A stretch of DNA of 64,000 bases from an uncultured Selenomonas sp. (GTDB taxonomy: Bacteria; Bacillota; Negativicutes; Selenomonadales; Selenomonadaceae). Both the position numbers and the translations under genes were made by a program. The notes under the pieces were generated by a model. The model was not told the origin of the DNA. It ran no database searches and saw nothing but the letters and a program-made list of their open reading frames with translations. Each line of letters starts with the position of its first letter. Position 1 is the stretch's first letter. Location: assembly GCA_947167105.1 (NCBI GenBank), contig CAMVGU010000002.1, positions 1-64,000 of the forward strand. The letters run 5' to 3'. Positions 8,633-17,443 of this stretch are shown here, one piece after another.

Positions 8633-10225
8633 ATGAAAAAGATGTTTATGTTCTTAGCCCTGACCCTTACCCTGCTGCTGAGCAGTCTGGCCTCAGCCGC
8701 CCCAGGCCCGGGCCAGGGCCGGAAAATCCTCTTTGTCCCTCTGGACAACCGCCCCATTACCTGCAGTGAAACTGCGGCAGTGGCGGAAAAGCTGGGCTAT
8801 GAGGTGCTTATCCCCCCGGATGAGCTTCTGGGGGCCCGTGACCGCCAAGGAGATACGGAAGGGCTCTGGCAGTGGCTGCGGGACAACGCCCCCGGCGCCA
8901 GGGCAGCCGTAGTCTCCACCGACGCCCTGCTCTACGGCAGCCTGGTGGACTCCCGCAACCACGAGCTTACGGAGGGGCAACTTATGGAGAGAGTCAGCCG
9001 CTTCCAGAAGCTTCGTGAGGATTTCCCCCGCCTGCCCCTCTACGGCTTCGGCACCATCCTGCGTACCCTGCTCACCGCCACCCACTCCGGCGCAGGCATG
9101 GAGCCGGCCATCTACCAGCAGAACGCCGTGAAAATCTACGACTACAGCAAGCTGCGGGACAAGCTGGACATGGGGCTGGCCTCCCGCAAAGAAAAGCGGG
9201 AACTGCAACGGCTGGAAAGGGAAATCGCCCCCCAGGTAATGGAGGACTGGCGCCATCGCCATGAACTCAATTTCAACGCCAACAAGGCCCTGATGGATCT
9301 GGCGCGGCAGGGCGGATTCACCTTCCTGTTCCTGGGAGGCGATGACGGGGCCTTTTACTCCCAGACCCATTATGAGCTGCGCCACCTGCGGGAGTACGGC
9401 AAAGACATAGGCAAAACAAGGTTTCAGATAACCTCCGGTGCCGACGAGCTGGGCATGGTCATGCTCTGCCGGGCCATCTGCCGGGACCAGAATGACATTC
9501 CCTTTGTCTATACCGCCTACAACATCGGCAAGGGCCCAGACACCATCCCCAGCTACTGCGTGGAAGAAATCGGCGCTGATGTGGCAAATACCATTATCGC
9601 CGCCGGGGGTCTGCAAATCCCCTCACCTAAGCGGGCGGAGCTGGTCATGGCCGTCAGCACCAATGTGGACGGCAGGACAGGGGCAGCCAATCTCCCCGAC
9701 AATACCATAAAGCCCCGCCGGGGCACCCTGCCCTTTGTAGGCTTAGTGCAGGGCTTCCTGGACAAGGGCTATCCCGTGGCCGTGGCTGACATAGCCTACA
9801 GCAACGGCGCCGACAACGCCCTGCTGCACCAGCTGCACAAAAAAGACCTGCAGTTCAGGCTACAGGCCTACGGCGGCTGGAACACCGCCACCAATACCAC
9901 CGGCTTTCTTTTAGGCACCGGCATCCTCGCCAAGTGGATGACAAAGGATGCAGTAAACGAGCTGCTGCTGACCCGCTACCTGGAGGACTGGGGCTATCAG
10001 GCCAATGTGCGCCAAAGCCTGGGCAGCGCCCTATGGAGCCAGCCAGGCTATGACCAAAAGACAGGCAACCTGGACGGTGCCCGTGACTTTGCCGCTAAAG
10101 AGGGCACAGCCATGCTGCAGGAATTTGCCCGGCAGAACCTTAACCTGCCCCCTGGGCTTTCCCTGGAAAAGCTGCGCATTTCCCACCCCTGGAACCGGAT
10201 TTTTGAATGTGAGATTAGCTTCTGA
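8633..10225 (+). CDS. DUF4127 family secreted protein
   Basis: A 530-residue protein with a signal peptide (MKKMFMFLAL..., cleavage likely after ASA) followed by a DUF4127 region: FVPLDNRPITCSET near the N-terminus, then STDALLYGSLVDSR and LGGDDGAFYSQTHYELR. The family is uncharacterised; its Asp/Arg-rich motifs suggest an enzyme, but no reaction is known. It starts 22 bp after the kinase with its own GGAGGTG ribosome site, so the two are probably one operon. Whether it supplies or processes the ligand sensed by the FIST domain is speculation. Confidence 0.86.
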   Translation: MKKMFMFLALTLTLLLSSLASAAPGPGQGRKILFVPLDNRPITCSETAAVAEKLGYEVLIPPDELLGARDRQGDTEGLWQWLRDNAPGARAAVVSTDALLYGSLVDSRNHELTEGQLMERVSRFQKLREDFPRLPLYGFGTILRTLLTATHSGAGMEPAIYQQNAVKIYDYSKLRDKLDMGLASRKEKRELQRLEREIAPQVMEDWRHRHELNFNANKALMDLARQGGFTFLFLGGDDGAFYSQTHYELRHLREYGKDIGKTRFQITSGADELGMVMLCRAICRDQNDIPFVYTAYNIGKGPDTIPSYCVEEIGADVANTIIAAGGLQIPSPKRAELVMAVSTNVDGRTGAANLPDNTIKPRRGTLPFVGLVQGFLDKGYPVAVADIAYSNGADNALLHQLHKKDLQFRLQAYGGWNTATNTTGFLLGTGILAKWMTKDAVNELLLTRYLEDWGYQANVRQSLGSALWSQPGYDQKTGNLDGARDFAAKEGTAMLQEFARQNLNLPPGLSLEKLRISHPWNRIFECEISF

Positions 10226-10238
10226 ACCCGCTGACAAA

Positions 10239-10358
10239 AAGCCTTCCCCTCTGGGGAAGGGGGACCGCGTCAGCGGTGGATGAGGTCTTATGGCAGTGCA
10301 TTCCCTGAGACCTCACCCACCGTCTTCGACGGTCCCCCCTCCCCAAAGGGGAGGGCTT
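10239..10358. repeat. GC-rich palindromic intergenic repeat, copy 2 (double)
   Basis: Two facing units: AAGCCTTCCCCTCTGGGGAAGG...GCGTCAGCGGTGGATGAGGTC and its near mirror ending CCCCAAAGGGGAGGGCTT. The pair makes a large potential cruciform just after the DUF4127 stop codon. Confidence 0.78.
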
Positions 10359-10363
10359 AAGTA

Positions 10364-10397
10364 CGAGGGCGCGTTTTCGTCAGAAAACGCGCCCTCG
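10364..10397. terminator. Perfect 15-bp inverted repeat
   Basis: CGAGGGCGCGTTTTC, a GTCA loop, then the exact complement. It sits between the convergent DUF4127 and DUF1902 genes. There is no strong T-run next to the stem, so it may be a bidirectional barrier rather than a classical intrinsic terminator. Confidence 0.55.
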
Positions 10398-10408
10398 CTT
10401 GCTCGTAT

Positions 10409-10633
10409 TCAGCCATTTGCCACTACCACATCATTGCGTTTCGAACAGAAATTCAAATGATACGCCGAATCATTTCTGTGATTCAGTTCCATCAATTCCG
10501 GCACGGCATATTTCACACGTTCAATCAACGCATCGAAAGAGCCGGATTCAAGTGCCAGGCCCGGTACATCATCGCTGGTTGCTACCCAGACAGCCGCCTC
10601 TCTGTCCCAGGTCATTTGAATATTGTAGTCCAT
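10409..10633 (-). CDS. DUF1902 / HicB-like small protein
   Basis: A 74-residue protein with the HicB-like partial RNase H fold signature: MTWDREAAVWVATSDDVPGLALESGSFDALIERVK. The DUF1902 family is related to HicB antitoxins but this copy has no HicA gene next to it and no C-terminal DNA-binding domain. It may be an orphan antitoxin or an unrelated binding protein. Ribosome site AGAGGAT before ATG at 10633. Confidence 0.8.
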   Translation of the reverse strand: MDYNIQMTWDREAAVWVATSDDVPGLALESGSFDALIERVKYAVPELMELNHRNDSAYHLNFCSKRNDVVVANG

Positions 10634-10678
10634 AATATATCCTCTTTTCCTTGAATCACGAAATACCTTGCGGCTTCT

Positions 10679-12985
10679 TTACAGGAAACGTCGTTCACCT
10701 GCGGCATTGACTTTCAGCTCGTTCAGGTGCAGCTTGCTTTCCGGGCCTCTGAGTGCCTGGCGGATGTCCTGCAGGTTCTCGCGGAATTCATTGGCCGTAT
10801 CGGAGTCGGAAAAGAAAATCCGCATATCGAGCTGGTCAGTCTCAAAGATGCGGCAAACCAGCTCCACTGCGCCGATATTCTCCGTCAGGACGCACAGGCG
10901 CAGCCAGGTTTCCTTTTTCATTTCCCCGGTCTCGGGGTCGTAGGGTGATTCGTCATAGACATGGAGATAGGCAGGATAGCTCTGCTCGTTTTCCCCCAGG
11001 TACATGGGCAGCATAAAACTTAGGGAGCGCTGTCCCTGCACCTGGGAATTCTCCCCTCCCATGGCGCCCCGCATGCCCATTACGAAGGCCGCCACATCCT
11101 TCCCCGCCTTCTTTAGCTGTCGGCCGGTCATGCGCCGTGCATTAGCCATATCGCAGAGCTGCATAAAGGCGTACAGGCGGGGCAGGTCGGGAATATCCCG
11201 CTGCAGGGCTGCCTGCTGCACCGTGGTGGGAACATTCTGCTGGCACAGGCGGATAAGCTGCTGGAGCTGTTTCGCTTCCTGCTCGTTTACCACTCTCTGG
11301 CCGCCGTTGACAAAGTTCTGCAGGAGCTGGCTGTCCCTGGCGGACATATTCGCATCCCGCATCAGCAGCTGGGCCAGATCCTTCATGGTCTGCATGGACT
11401 GGGGAGAGTTTTCAAACTGCTGGGCCAGGAGCTGGGCGCGGGCCTGCTGCATGGCGGCTGCCTGGGGTGCATTGGGCTGGGTGGGCTGCCCCTGCTGGGC
11501 CTGGGGTGCCCTGGTAAATTGCTGCATCTGCTGTTGCTGCTGGAGCTGCTGCTGCAGCGGGGTGGGCTTCCCCTGCATCTGGCCCTGCTGCATTTGCTGA
11601 CCTTGCTGGGCTTGCTGACCCTGCTGTGCCTGCTGCCCCTGTTGTGCTTGCTGACCTTGCTGGGCCTGTTGCCCCTGCTGTGCCTGTTGACCCTGCTGGG
11701 CCTGTTGCCCTTGCTGGGCCTGTTGACCCTGCTGGGCCTGTTGCCCTTGCTGGGCCTGCTGGCCTTGCTGGGCCTGTTGCCCCTGTTGTGCCTGTTGGCC
11801 TTGCTGTGCCTGTTGCCCCTGTTGTGCCTGTTGCCCCTGTTGTGCCTGCTGGCCTTGCTGTGCCTGCTGGCCTTGCTGTGCCTGTTGCCCCTGTTGTGCC
11901 TGTTGGCCTTGCTGGGCTTGCTGACCTTGCTGTGCCTGTTGCCCCTGTTGTGCCTGTTGCCCCTGTTGTGCCTGTTGGCCTTGTTGTGCTTGCTGTGCCT
12001 GCTGGCCTTGCTGACCCTGCTGTGCCTGTTGCCCCTGCTGGGCTTGCTGTCCCTGTTGTGTTTGCTGGCCTTGCTGGGCTTGCTGGGCCTGTTGCCCTTG
12101 CTGTCCCTGCTGACCCTGTTGTGCTTGCTGACCCTGTTTCCCCTGTTGTGCTTGCTGTCCCTGCTGAGCCTGTTGTCCCTGCTGTCCTTGCTGTGCCTGC
12201 TGACCTTGCTGTGCCTGCTGTCCCTGCTGTGTCTGCTGACCCTGCTGGGCTTGCTGCTCCTGCTGTGCCTGCTGACCCTGCTGGCCCTGGGGCATCTGCT
12301 GAGGCGTCTGCCCTTCCGGGGTGCTGGGCCTGGGCATAAAGTATTGCACCAGTTGCTTAAGGAAGGCAAAGGTATCCCCCTCCCCCGGGGGCAGGGCTGT
12401 GGTCTGGCCCTGGGGCTGCAAGGTCATCAGCAAATCCTGGAGTTCCTTGGGCAGTTCATGGAATCCCTTATCAGAAAGGAGTTCAAAAGATGCCTTTAAG
12501 AGCAGCACCGGCTCCATAACCGAGCCGCCCTTGGCTGTGACAGCGCTTTTAAGATTATTCAGGAGGGCCTGCATTTCATCGCTGACTTCGATGGCCCCGC
12601 CTTTTTCCACCATATTGCCAAGCTGGGTCAGCATCTTGGAGAACTTGGCCAGCTGCTCCACGGAAAAGCGCTGGCTTTCCATGGTGCTGCCAATGCCCTG
12701 GGCCAGGGTTTCCTCGAAGGAAAAAGCCTGCTTGAGGATATTGTTGACAATCTCCTGCAGCTCCTTGGGCATCTGCTCCACTGTCTCCGCCTGGCTGCTG
12801 GCTACCTTGGCAAGCACCCCTGCCATATCGTCCACAGCCGCCTGGATGGCCACATTGGTACGGGGCGCAAAGGCTTCCGAGGCGGTGCCCCCTGAGCGGG
12901 GGCCTATGCGCTCCGGGCCGGAGGGCTGGGAGCGGTCTACGGGGCGTATGCCGACCTGGGGCATGGTATTGGTTTCCAAAGGCAT
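10679..12985 (-). CDS. FliK-C-like protein with a very long QQAQQG repeat tract
   Basis: A 768-residue protein. Residues ~1-225 are ordinary (MPLETNTMPQVGIRPVD start, helical). Residues ~230-467 are almost wholly Gln/Ala/Gly repeats with the unit QQAQQG. Residues ~480-690 are Gln-rich then helical. The C-terminus (LRLCVLTENIGAVELV...QLDMRIFFSD...LRGPESKLHLNELKV) resembles the C-terminal hook-length domain of FliK. It occupies the position of B. subtilis ylqG, between rnhB and the FlhB-C gene, so a FliK/FlhB-like pair outside a flagellar locus is plausible. Start 12985 follows AAAGGGTG. The repeat should be prone to length change by slippage or recombination. Confidence 0.82.
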   Translation of the reverse strand: MPLETNTMPQVGIRPVDRSQPSGPERIGPRSGGTASEAFAPRTNVAIQAAVDDMAGVLAKVASSQAETVEQMPKELQEIVNNILKQAFSFEETLAQGIGSTMESQRFSVEQLAKFSKMLTQLGNMVEKGGAIEVSDEMQALLNNLKSAVTAKGGSVMEPVLLLKASFELLSDKGFHELPKELQDLLMTLQPQGQTTALPPGEGDTFAFLKQLVQYFMPRPSTPEGQTPQQMPQGQQGQQAQQEQQAQQGQQTQQGQQAQQGQQAQQGQQGQQAQQGQQAQQGKQGQQAQQGQQGQQGQQAQQAQQGQQTQQGQQAQQGQQAQQGQQGQQAQQAQQGQQAQQGQQAQQGQQAQQGQQAQQGQQAQQGQQAQQGQQAQQGQQAQQGQQAQQGQQAQQGQQAQQGQQAQQGQQAQQGQQAQQGQQAQQGQQAQQGQQAQQGQQAQQGQQAQQGQQAQQGQQAQQGQQMQQGQMQGKPTPLQQQLQQQQQMQQFTRAPQAQQGQPTQPNAPQAAAMQQARAQLLAQQFENSPQSMQTMKDLAQLLMRDANMSARDSQLLQNFVNGGQRVVNEQEAKQLQQLIRLCQQNVPTTVQQAALQRDIPDLPRLYAFMQLCDMANARRMTGRQLKKAGKDVAAFVMGMRGAMGGENSQVQGQRSLSFMLPMYLGENEQSYPAYLHVYDESPYDPETGEMKKETWLRLCVLTENIGAVELVCRIFETDQLDMRIFFSDSDTANEFRENLQDIRQALRGPESKLHLNELKVNAAGERRFL
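11585..12300. repeat. 18-bp imperfect tandem coding repeat (QQAQQG tract)
   Basis: On the plus strand it reads as repeated blocks of the type (C/T)TGCTG(G/T)GCCTG(C/T)TG, about 40 units in frame. Synonymous third-base changes are common between units. Because the units lack stop-forming trinucleotides, long frames stay open on both strands, creating false Leu-rich and Arg/Ser-rich ORFs. Confidence 0.93.
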
Positions 12986-13056
12986 AGTTATACACCCTTT
13001 CCCTGCGAAAGAAAAATTGTTCTGCATGCGGGTGAAATCTCAGGGCACACACTGCC

Positions 13057-13108
13057 ATAAGACCTCATCCACCGCTTCGCGGTCCCCCTTCCCCAAAGGG
13101 GAAGGCTT
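13057..13108. repeat. GC-rich palindromic intergenic repeat, copy 3
   Basis: CATAAGACCTCATCCACCGC...GCGGTCCCCCTTCCCC, then GGGGAAGGCTT. The outer edge overlaps the TAA stop of rnhB (13107-13109), so the gene terminates on the repeat. Confidence 0.75.
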
Positions 13109-13871
13109 ACAAGCACATGGAGCGCACCGGCTCAAAGGAGCGGCGGTGCAGGGGGCAGGGGCCGTATTTTTTCAGGGCCTCCATGTGCTGGGCTGTGCCG
13201 TACCCCTTATGCTGGGCAAAGCCATACTGAGGGTACTGCTTGTCGTACTCATCCATCAGGCGGTCACGGGTGACTTTGGCAATAATGGAGGCTGCCGCGA
13301 TGGAGGCGGATTTTGCATCCCCCTGCACGATGGAGCGGGAGGGGATAGCGAGCCCTGCCAGGGGCACTGCATCTATCAGCACCTGCTGAGGCTCCGGCTT
13401 CAGGGCAAAAATGGCCTCGTACATGCCGTTGATGGTGGCCTGGTAGATATTAACCCGGTCGATGGTCCGGGCATCCACCAGGGCAGTGCCGACAGATACG
13501 GCCTTTTCCTTGATTTCCTCAAAGAGCTCCTCCCGAAGTTTCGGGGAAAGCTTTTTGGAATCGTTCAGATGGGGCAGCTCCAGCTCATGGGGCAGGATGA
13601 CAGCCGCCACCGCAACGGGCCCTGCCAGGGGGCCCCGGCCCGCCTCATCCACCCCGGCCACTATTTCCAGGCCCTGCGCCCAGGCTTCCCGCTCAAATTC
13701 ATAGAGGGCCAGCAGGCGCTCATGCTCCTTCAGGCGGCGCTCATAGCGGCGCACTGCCTGCTGGGCGGCCTTGCGGCTGTCAGCGCGGCAGGCTGCCAGG
13801 AGTTCCTCCGTGACCTCCGGCCCTGCCAGAAGCCCTTCTATATCCTTTATCGTCATTTTTGCTAAATCCAT
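13107..13871 (-). CDS. rnhB: Ribonuclease HII
   Basis: RNase HII cleaves RNA of RNA:DNA hybrids and removes misincorporated ribonucleotides. The 254-residue protein has an N-terminal helical extension typical of Firmicutes RnhB, then the catalytic motif GVDEAGRGPLAGPV, NDSKKLS, IDAV and the Lys/Asp region at AAASIIAKVTRD. An alternative TTG start lies one codon upstream; ATG 13871 is preferred. It lies 30 bp downstream of rbgA. Confidence 0.95.
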   Translation of the reverse strand: MDLAKMTIKDIEGLLAGPEVTEELLAACRADSRKAAQQAVRRYERRLKEHERLLALYEFEREAWAQGLEIVAGVDEAGRGPLAGPVAVAAVILPHELELPHLNDSKKLSPKLREELFEEIKEKAVSVGTALVDARTIDRVNIYQATINGMYEAIFALKPEPQQVLIDAVPLAGLAIPSRSIVQGDAKSASIAAASIIAKVTRDRLMDEYDKQYPQYGFAQHKGYGTAQHMEALKKYGPCPLHRRSFEPVRSMCL

Positions 13872-13901
13872 CAATCTTTTTGCACCCCGCCCAAAAGATT
13901 T

Positions 13902-14786
13902 TTATTCACATGCAGGAGGCTCATCCAGAGTCACCTGGCCCAGCTTGCCGCCGCGGAATTCTGTCAGCACGATAGTCTGCGCCTTTTCCAGATCCACGCT
14001 ACCACCTTTGACCAGGCAGCCCCGCTTGCGGCCTATGGCTTCCAGCAGTTCCGGGCCTCCCTCCGGCAGTTCCTCCTTGAATTTGAAACGCTCCCGCAGC
14101 CTCTCGGGATGAGCCCGCCTGAGAGTTTCCAGCAGCAAGACTGCCACGGCTTCCCTATCGTAAATATCGTCATTGATGGCACCGGTGAAGGCCAGCTTCA
14201 GCCCCATCCTCTGATCCTCGAACTTGGGCCAGAGGATGCCGGGCATATCCAGAAGTTCCAGATTCCTGCCGATTTTAATCCACTGCTTGGCACGGGTCAC
14301 TCCGGGCTTGTCTGCGGCCTTGGCCTTGACGGCACCTGCCAGCCTGTTGATCAGGGAGGACTTGCCCACATTGGGTATGCCCAGAATCATGCAGCGCGCC
14401 GCCCTGGGGCGGGCGCCCTTGGCCACCAGCTTGTCCGTCCAGGGCCTGGCCAGTTCCTCTGCCAGCGTCACCAGCTCTTTCATGCCCTTGCCCTTGATGG
14501 AATCAATGGCAACAGCCTTGATGCCCTGTGCCTGGAAATGCTGCACCCAGGCCCTTGTCCGCCCCTGGTCTGCCAGGTCGGACTTATTGAGAGCCACCAG
14601 GCGGGGCTTGCCCTTGATGATTTCCGCCAGCATGGGATTGGCGGAGCTTAGGGGAATCCGCGCATCCAGCAGCTCCACCACCACATCCACCATTTTCAGA
14701 TTTTCCTCAATCAGCCGCCGGGCTTTCTTCATATGGCCCGGAAACCATTGCAGGGAGGGCAGGTCTGCCCTTGCTTCATTGTCCAT
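13902..14786 (-). CDS. rbgA: Ribosome biogenesis GTPase RbgA (YlqF)
   Basis: RbgA matures the 50S subunit. The 294-residue protein is a circularly permuted GTPase: G4 NKSDL comes before G1 GIPNVGKSSLIN and G3 (DMPG). The N-terminal QWFPGHMKKARR segment is diagnostic. It heads the rbgA-rnhB-FliK-like group on the minus strand. A MITE-like element lies 30 bp upstream of the start codon and may separate it from its original promoter. Confidence 0.95.
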   Translation of the reverse strand: MDNEARADLPSLQWFPGHMKKARRLIEENLKMVDVVVELLDARIPLSSANPMLAEIIKGKPRLVALNKSDLADQGRTRAWVQHFQAQGIKAVAIDSIKGKGMKELVTLAEELARPWTDKLVAKGARPRAARCMILGIPNVGKSSLINRLAGAVKAKAADKPGVTRAKQWIKIGRNLELLDMPGILWPKFEDQRMGLKLAFTGAINDDIYDREAVAVLLLETLRRAHPERLRERFKFKEELPEGGPELLEAIGRKRGCLVKGGSVDLEKAQTIVLTEFRGGKLGQVTLDEPPACE

Positions 14787-14815
14787 TATGTTCCCCCTTT
14801 GCGTATGATATATAC

Positions 14816-14981
14816 TAGGGCGTGTTGATAAACGGAAACTGTGCGATACAGCGAGACAGTTTTTCGTATGGCAAGGAAGTGAAGCCGCAGTCGTAGCAGG
14901 GCTACGTCAAGGTTTCACTGACGCAGACAGGCGGAAAAATGGCCGCTGTAGCGTGCAGGTGGAGTTTTTCAACACGCCCTA
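14816..14981. mobile_element. MITE-like element, family A, copy 1
   Basis: A 166-bp non-coding element bounded by TA dinucleotides with terminal inverted repeats GGGCGTGTTGATAAA / TTTTTCAACACGCCC. A near-identical copy of the same length lies inverted at 33133-33298. The TA bounds look like a 2-bp target duplication, as made by IS630-type and some IS5-type transposases. No transposase is in the window. Confidence 0.85.
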
Positions 14982-14983
14982 GA

Positions 14984-15087
14984 GAGCGTTAGAATTTACA
15001 AGCGAAGCGAAGTAAAGCTCTTACGCTCTCTGCATATACTCGCGGTTATGCTGTTCCGTTTTGGTAACTTTCATTGTTCGCGAGTAT
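14984..15087. other. Gap with two inverted repeats, no gene seen
   Basis: Holds AGAGAGCGT...ACGCTCTCT and ATACTCGCG...CGCGAGTAT, two dyads with 30-35-nt loops. A 17-codon minus-strand ORF lies across the second dyad but has no ribosome site and is not called. The MITE abuts the first dyad. Confidence 0.45.
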
Positions 15088-15127
15088 AAAAAGGGAGGGT
15101 CACCCAGACAATGCCTGAATGGCCCTC
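15088..15127 (-). terminator. Terminator of tRNA-Pro
   Basis: On the minus strand GAGGG...CCCTC encloses an inner CAGGCATTGTCTG hairpin and is followed by CCTTTTT. Confidence 0.7.
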
Positions 15128-15148
15128 AACCCCAATGTTTCAATATAA

Positions 15149-15225
15149 TGGTCGGAGCGACGGGATTTGAACCCACGACCTCTTCCACCCCAAGGAAGCG
15201 CGCTACCAAACTGCGCTACGCCCCG
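15149..15225 (-). tRNA. tRNA-Pro(GGG)
   Basis: Minus-strand cloverleaf with acceptor CGGGGCG/CGCTCCG, anticodon stem CTTCC/GGAAG, loop TTGGGGT (anticodon GGG), T loop TTCAAAT and encoded CCA. Confidence 0.94.
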
Positions 15226-15236
15226 AACAATTACTG

Positions 15237-15266
15237 ATTATACACCCCTACTGCACATGTTGTCAA
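15237..15266 (-). promoter_or_regulatory. Promoter of tRNA-Pro
   Basis: Minus strand TTGACA (15261-15266), 18-bp spacer, TATAAT (15237-15242), 12 bp before the tRNA. Confidence 0.85.
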
Positions 15267-15308
15267 GTACTGAATTTCTGCAATAATATTTTATACTCAC
15301 GAAAGAAA

Positions 15309-15360
15309 AAGCCTTCCCCTTGAGGGGAAGGTGTCAGCCGATAGGCTGACGGATGAGGTG
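15309..15360. repeat. GC-rich palindromic intergenic repeat, copy 4
   Basis: AAGCCTTCCCCTTGAGGGGAAGG followed by CAGCCGATAGGCTG and GGATGAGG. It is located between the chemoreceptor gene and tRNA-Pro. Confidence 0.75.
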
Positions 15361-15392
15361 ATGGAACAGCGTGGCTCGGAAAGCTTAAAATA

Positions 15393-15422
15393 TAACACAA
15401 AGGGCAGGCCCTAAGCCTGCCC
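15393..15422 (-). terminator. Terminator of the chemoreceptor gene
   Basis: Minus strand GGGCAGGC-TTAGG-GCCTGCCC followed by TTTGTGTT, starting about 20 bp after the stop codon. Confidence 0.8.
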
Positions 15423-15443
15423 CTGTCTTGCTAAACTTACCTG

Positions 15444-17171
15444 TCAGACCTTGAAAGCTTCCACTGCGGTCTGCAGGCCGTGCGCCAACTGTGCCAGAGC
15501 CTCGCTGGCGGTGGCGATTTCGCTGGCGGATGCGCTCTGCTGCTCGGCGGCGGCGGAGACGCTCTCCATCTCCGTGGCCACCTTGTGGCTGTTCTCGGAG
15601 ATCTTGGAGGAACGGGTGCGGATATTGTTGGTGTCCTTGGAGACGGCTGCCAGGTCTTGTCCCATGGCCTCGGCCTTCTGGGCCACCAGGTCAGAGGAGG
15701 ACTGGATCTTCTCGAAGGATTCCTTCAACTGGCCCACGGACTGGGTGCCTTCCTTGACCGCCACATTGCCCTGCCGCATGGAGGTGACGGCGGAGGAAGT
15801 ATCCGTCTGGATGCCGTTGATGAGCTCGGCAATCTTCTTGGCGGCTGTCTGGGATTCCTCGGCCAGCTTCCTGACCTCGTCAGCGACCACGGCGAAGCCG
15901 CGGCCATGCTCGCCGGCACGGGCTGCCTCGATGGCGGCGTTGAGGGCCAGCAGGTTGGTCTGGTCGGAGATGCCGGAGATGGTCTCCACAATCTGGCCGA
16001 TTTCCTGGGAGCGCTGTCCCAGCTTGTCCACGGTGGCGGTGGAGTTGTTGACGATTTCCTCCACGCTGACAATCCTCTGCACGGCACTGCCGATGGCGGC
16101 GCTGCCTGCCTGGGCCTGCCTGTTGGCTTCCACTACGTTGTTATTCACATCCTGGGCGGTGTCATTGAGCCTGTTGATGGAGACCATGGCGTGGTCGATG
16201 GAGTTCATGGCCTCCTCCACGTCCTGCTGCTGCTCGATTACGGCACCGGCGGACTTGGTGACGGACTGAGCCACCATTTCCGTGGCCTCGGCGGCCTGGT
16301 GGGCGCTGGCGGTAAGCTCCTCGGAGGAGGAAGCAAGCTGCTCCGTGCTGCTGATGACCTTCTTGATCAGGTCGTTGACCGTGATGCGCATGTCCTTCAC
16401 GGCCTTCTCCATGACGCCGAACTCATCCTGGCGCCCGTCGGTGCCGATCTTGCCGCCCACGCGGAAGTCACCGTTGGAGAGCTTCGTGCAGACAGCCACC
16501 ACCAGTTGCAAGGGTTCTGTGATCTGCTTGGTGATGAAGAAAATGGCCAGGGTCAGAATGACAATGATGAGCACGCAGGCGATGACCATATTGCGGATAG
16601 CCGCATTCATTTCGGCTTCGCTCTGCTGCAGCCCTTCCTTGGCCTTGTCCAGATTCATTTGCTGGACTTCGCCCAAATCCGCCGCCATCTTCACGGCCAG
16701 GGGCATGACATTTTCCTCATAGTAGTTCATGGGGGCGCGGGCATCCCCCTCGAAGGAATTCATTTCCAGGAGCCTGGCGGAATTCATCTTGTACTGGTCG
16801 AAATCCTTACGAACGGCAGCGGCCAGGGCGGCCCTGTTGGGGTTATTGGCATTGAGTGCCTCGTACTTCTGCATGTACTCCTCGGCCTCGTTCATGGCCT
16901 GGTTGAATTTATCAATCCTGGACTGGCGCCTGTCCGGCTTGACTGTATAGGGCTGGAGGCTGGACTGCACCTGGGCGTAGCGGGTGTTATAGCGCACCTT
17001 GGCACAGTAGTAGATGCTCATGGTGTACTCATTGTACATTGCCTCCACATCTGCCTTGGCCTTCTGCAGGGAGAAATACCCCAGCAGGCCCACGCAGACG
17101 GTGGCGATAAAAGCCATCACGCCTATGATAGCCAGCTTGTAGGCCACCTTCATGTCCTTTAACGATCCCAT
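15444..17171 (-). CDS. Methyl-accepting chemotaxis protein
   Basis: A 575-residue transmembrane receptor. An N-terminal membrane helix (residues ~8-32) leads to a four-helix-bundle ligand domain (~35-190), a second membrane helix (~193-215), HAMP (~216-270) and the cytoplasmic signalling domain with the hairpin tip [16 protein letters not shown] and [18 protein letters not shown]. Start ATG 17171 follows AGGAGGG. No CheA/CheW genes are nearby, so this is an orphan receptor that must join a distant array. Ligand unknown. Confidence 0.95.
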   Translation of the reverse strand: MGSLKDMKVAYKLAIIGVMAFIATVCVGLLGYFSLQKAKADVEAMYNEYTMSIYYCAKVRYNTRYAQVQSSLQPYTVKPDRRQSRIDKFNQAMNEAEEYMQKYEALNANNPNRAALAAAVRKDFDQYKMNSARLLEMNSFEGDARAPMNYYEENVMPLAVKMAADLGEVQQMNLDKAKEGLQQSEAEMNAAIRNMVIACVLIIVILTLAIFFITKQITEPLQLVVAVCTKLSNGDFRVGGKIGTDGRQDEFGVMEKAVKDMRITVNDLIKKVISSTEQLASSSEELTASAHQAAEATEMVAQSVTKSAGAVIEQQQDVEEAMNSIDHAMVSINRLNDTAQDVNNNVVEANRQAQAGSAAIGSAVQRIVSVEEIVNNSTATVDKLGQRSQEIGQIVETISGISDQTNLLALNAAIEAARAGEHGRGFAVVADEVRKLAEESQTAAKKIAELINGIQTDTSSAVTSMRQGNVAVKEGTQSVGQLKESFEKIQSSSDLVAQKAEAMGQDLAAVSKDTNNIRTRSSKISENSHKVATEMESVSAAAEQQSASASEIATASEALAQLAHGLQTAVEAFKV

Positions 17172-17271
17172 ACATATCCCTCCTAGATTTTTGCTGGCGG
17201 GAGGCCCATGTCTTCCCTCGGAAGTCCCCCGTCTGAAACACATGCCTGCAATTTGGAAAATGATTGCCGCC

Positions 17272-17443
17272 CCGTGCCCTTTGTTTTATATGAGGCCGGT
17301 TCCCCCTTCAAAACACATCAGTCTGCGGAAGAAGCATTGCCCCCTATTTTCCTATATTCGCTCTAGGGGAAAAAAAACCTTTTAAAAATTAAAAAATTTT
17401 ATTTCATGTTACTTAACATTTTTTCAAAAAATCCATAAAGAAA
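17272..17443. other. Gap upstream of the chemoreceptor, AT-rich, no gene
   Basis: Contains AT-rich sequence (17365-17445) without a convincing coding frame. It must hold the receptor promoter, but no strong -35/-10 pair stands out by eye; flagellar-type sigma-28 sites were not recognised. Confidence 0.4.

Noticed and set aside
10409..10633. A hicAB pair at 10.4 kb
   Set aside because: Only the HicB-like DUF1902 protein is present; no HicA-type ORF on either side.
11383..12369. Minus-strand Arg/Ser-rich frame in the same region
   Set aside because: Out-of-frame reading of the same repeat, without start signals.
11519..12499. Long plus-strand Leu-rich ORF over the Gln-repeat gene
   Set aside because: It is a by-product of CTG/TTG repeats; no ribosome site, and the minus-strand gene has family-like ends and synteny.
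14996..15087. 17-codon ORF between MITE and tRNA-Pro
   Set aside because: No ribosome site, and it lies across an inverted repeat.
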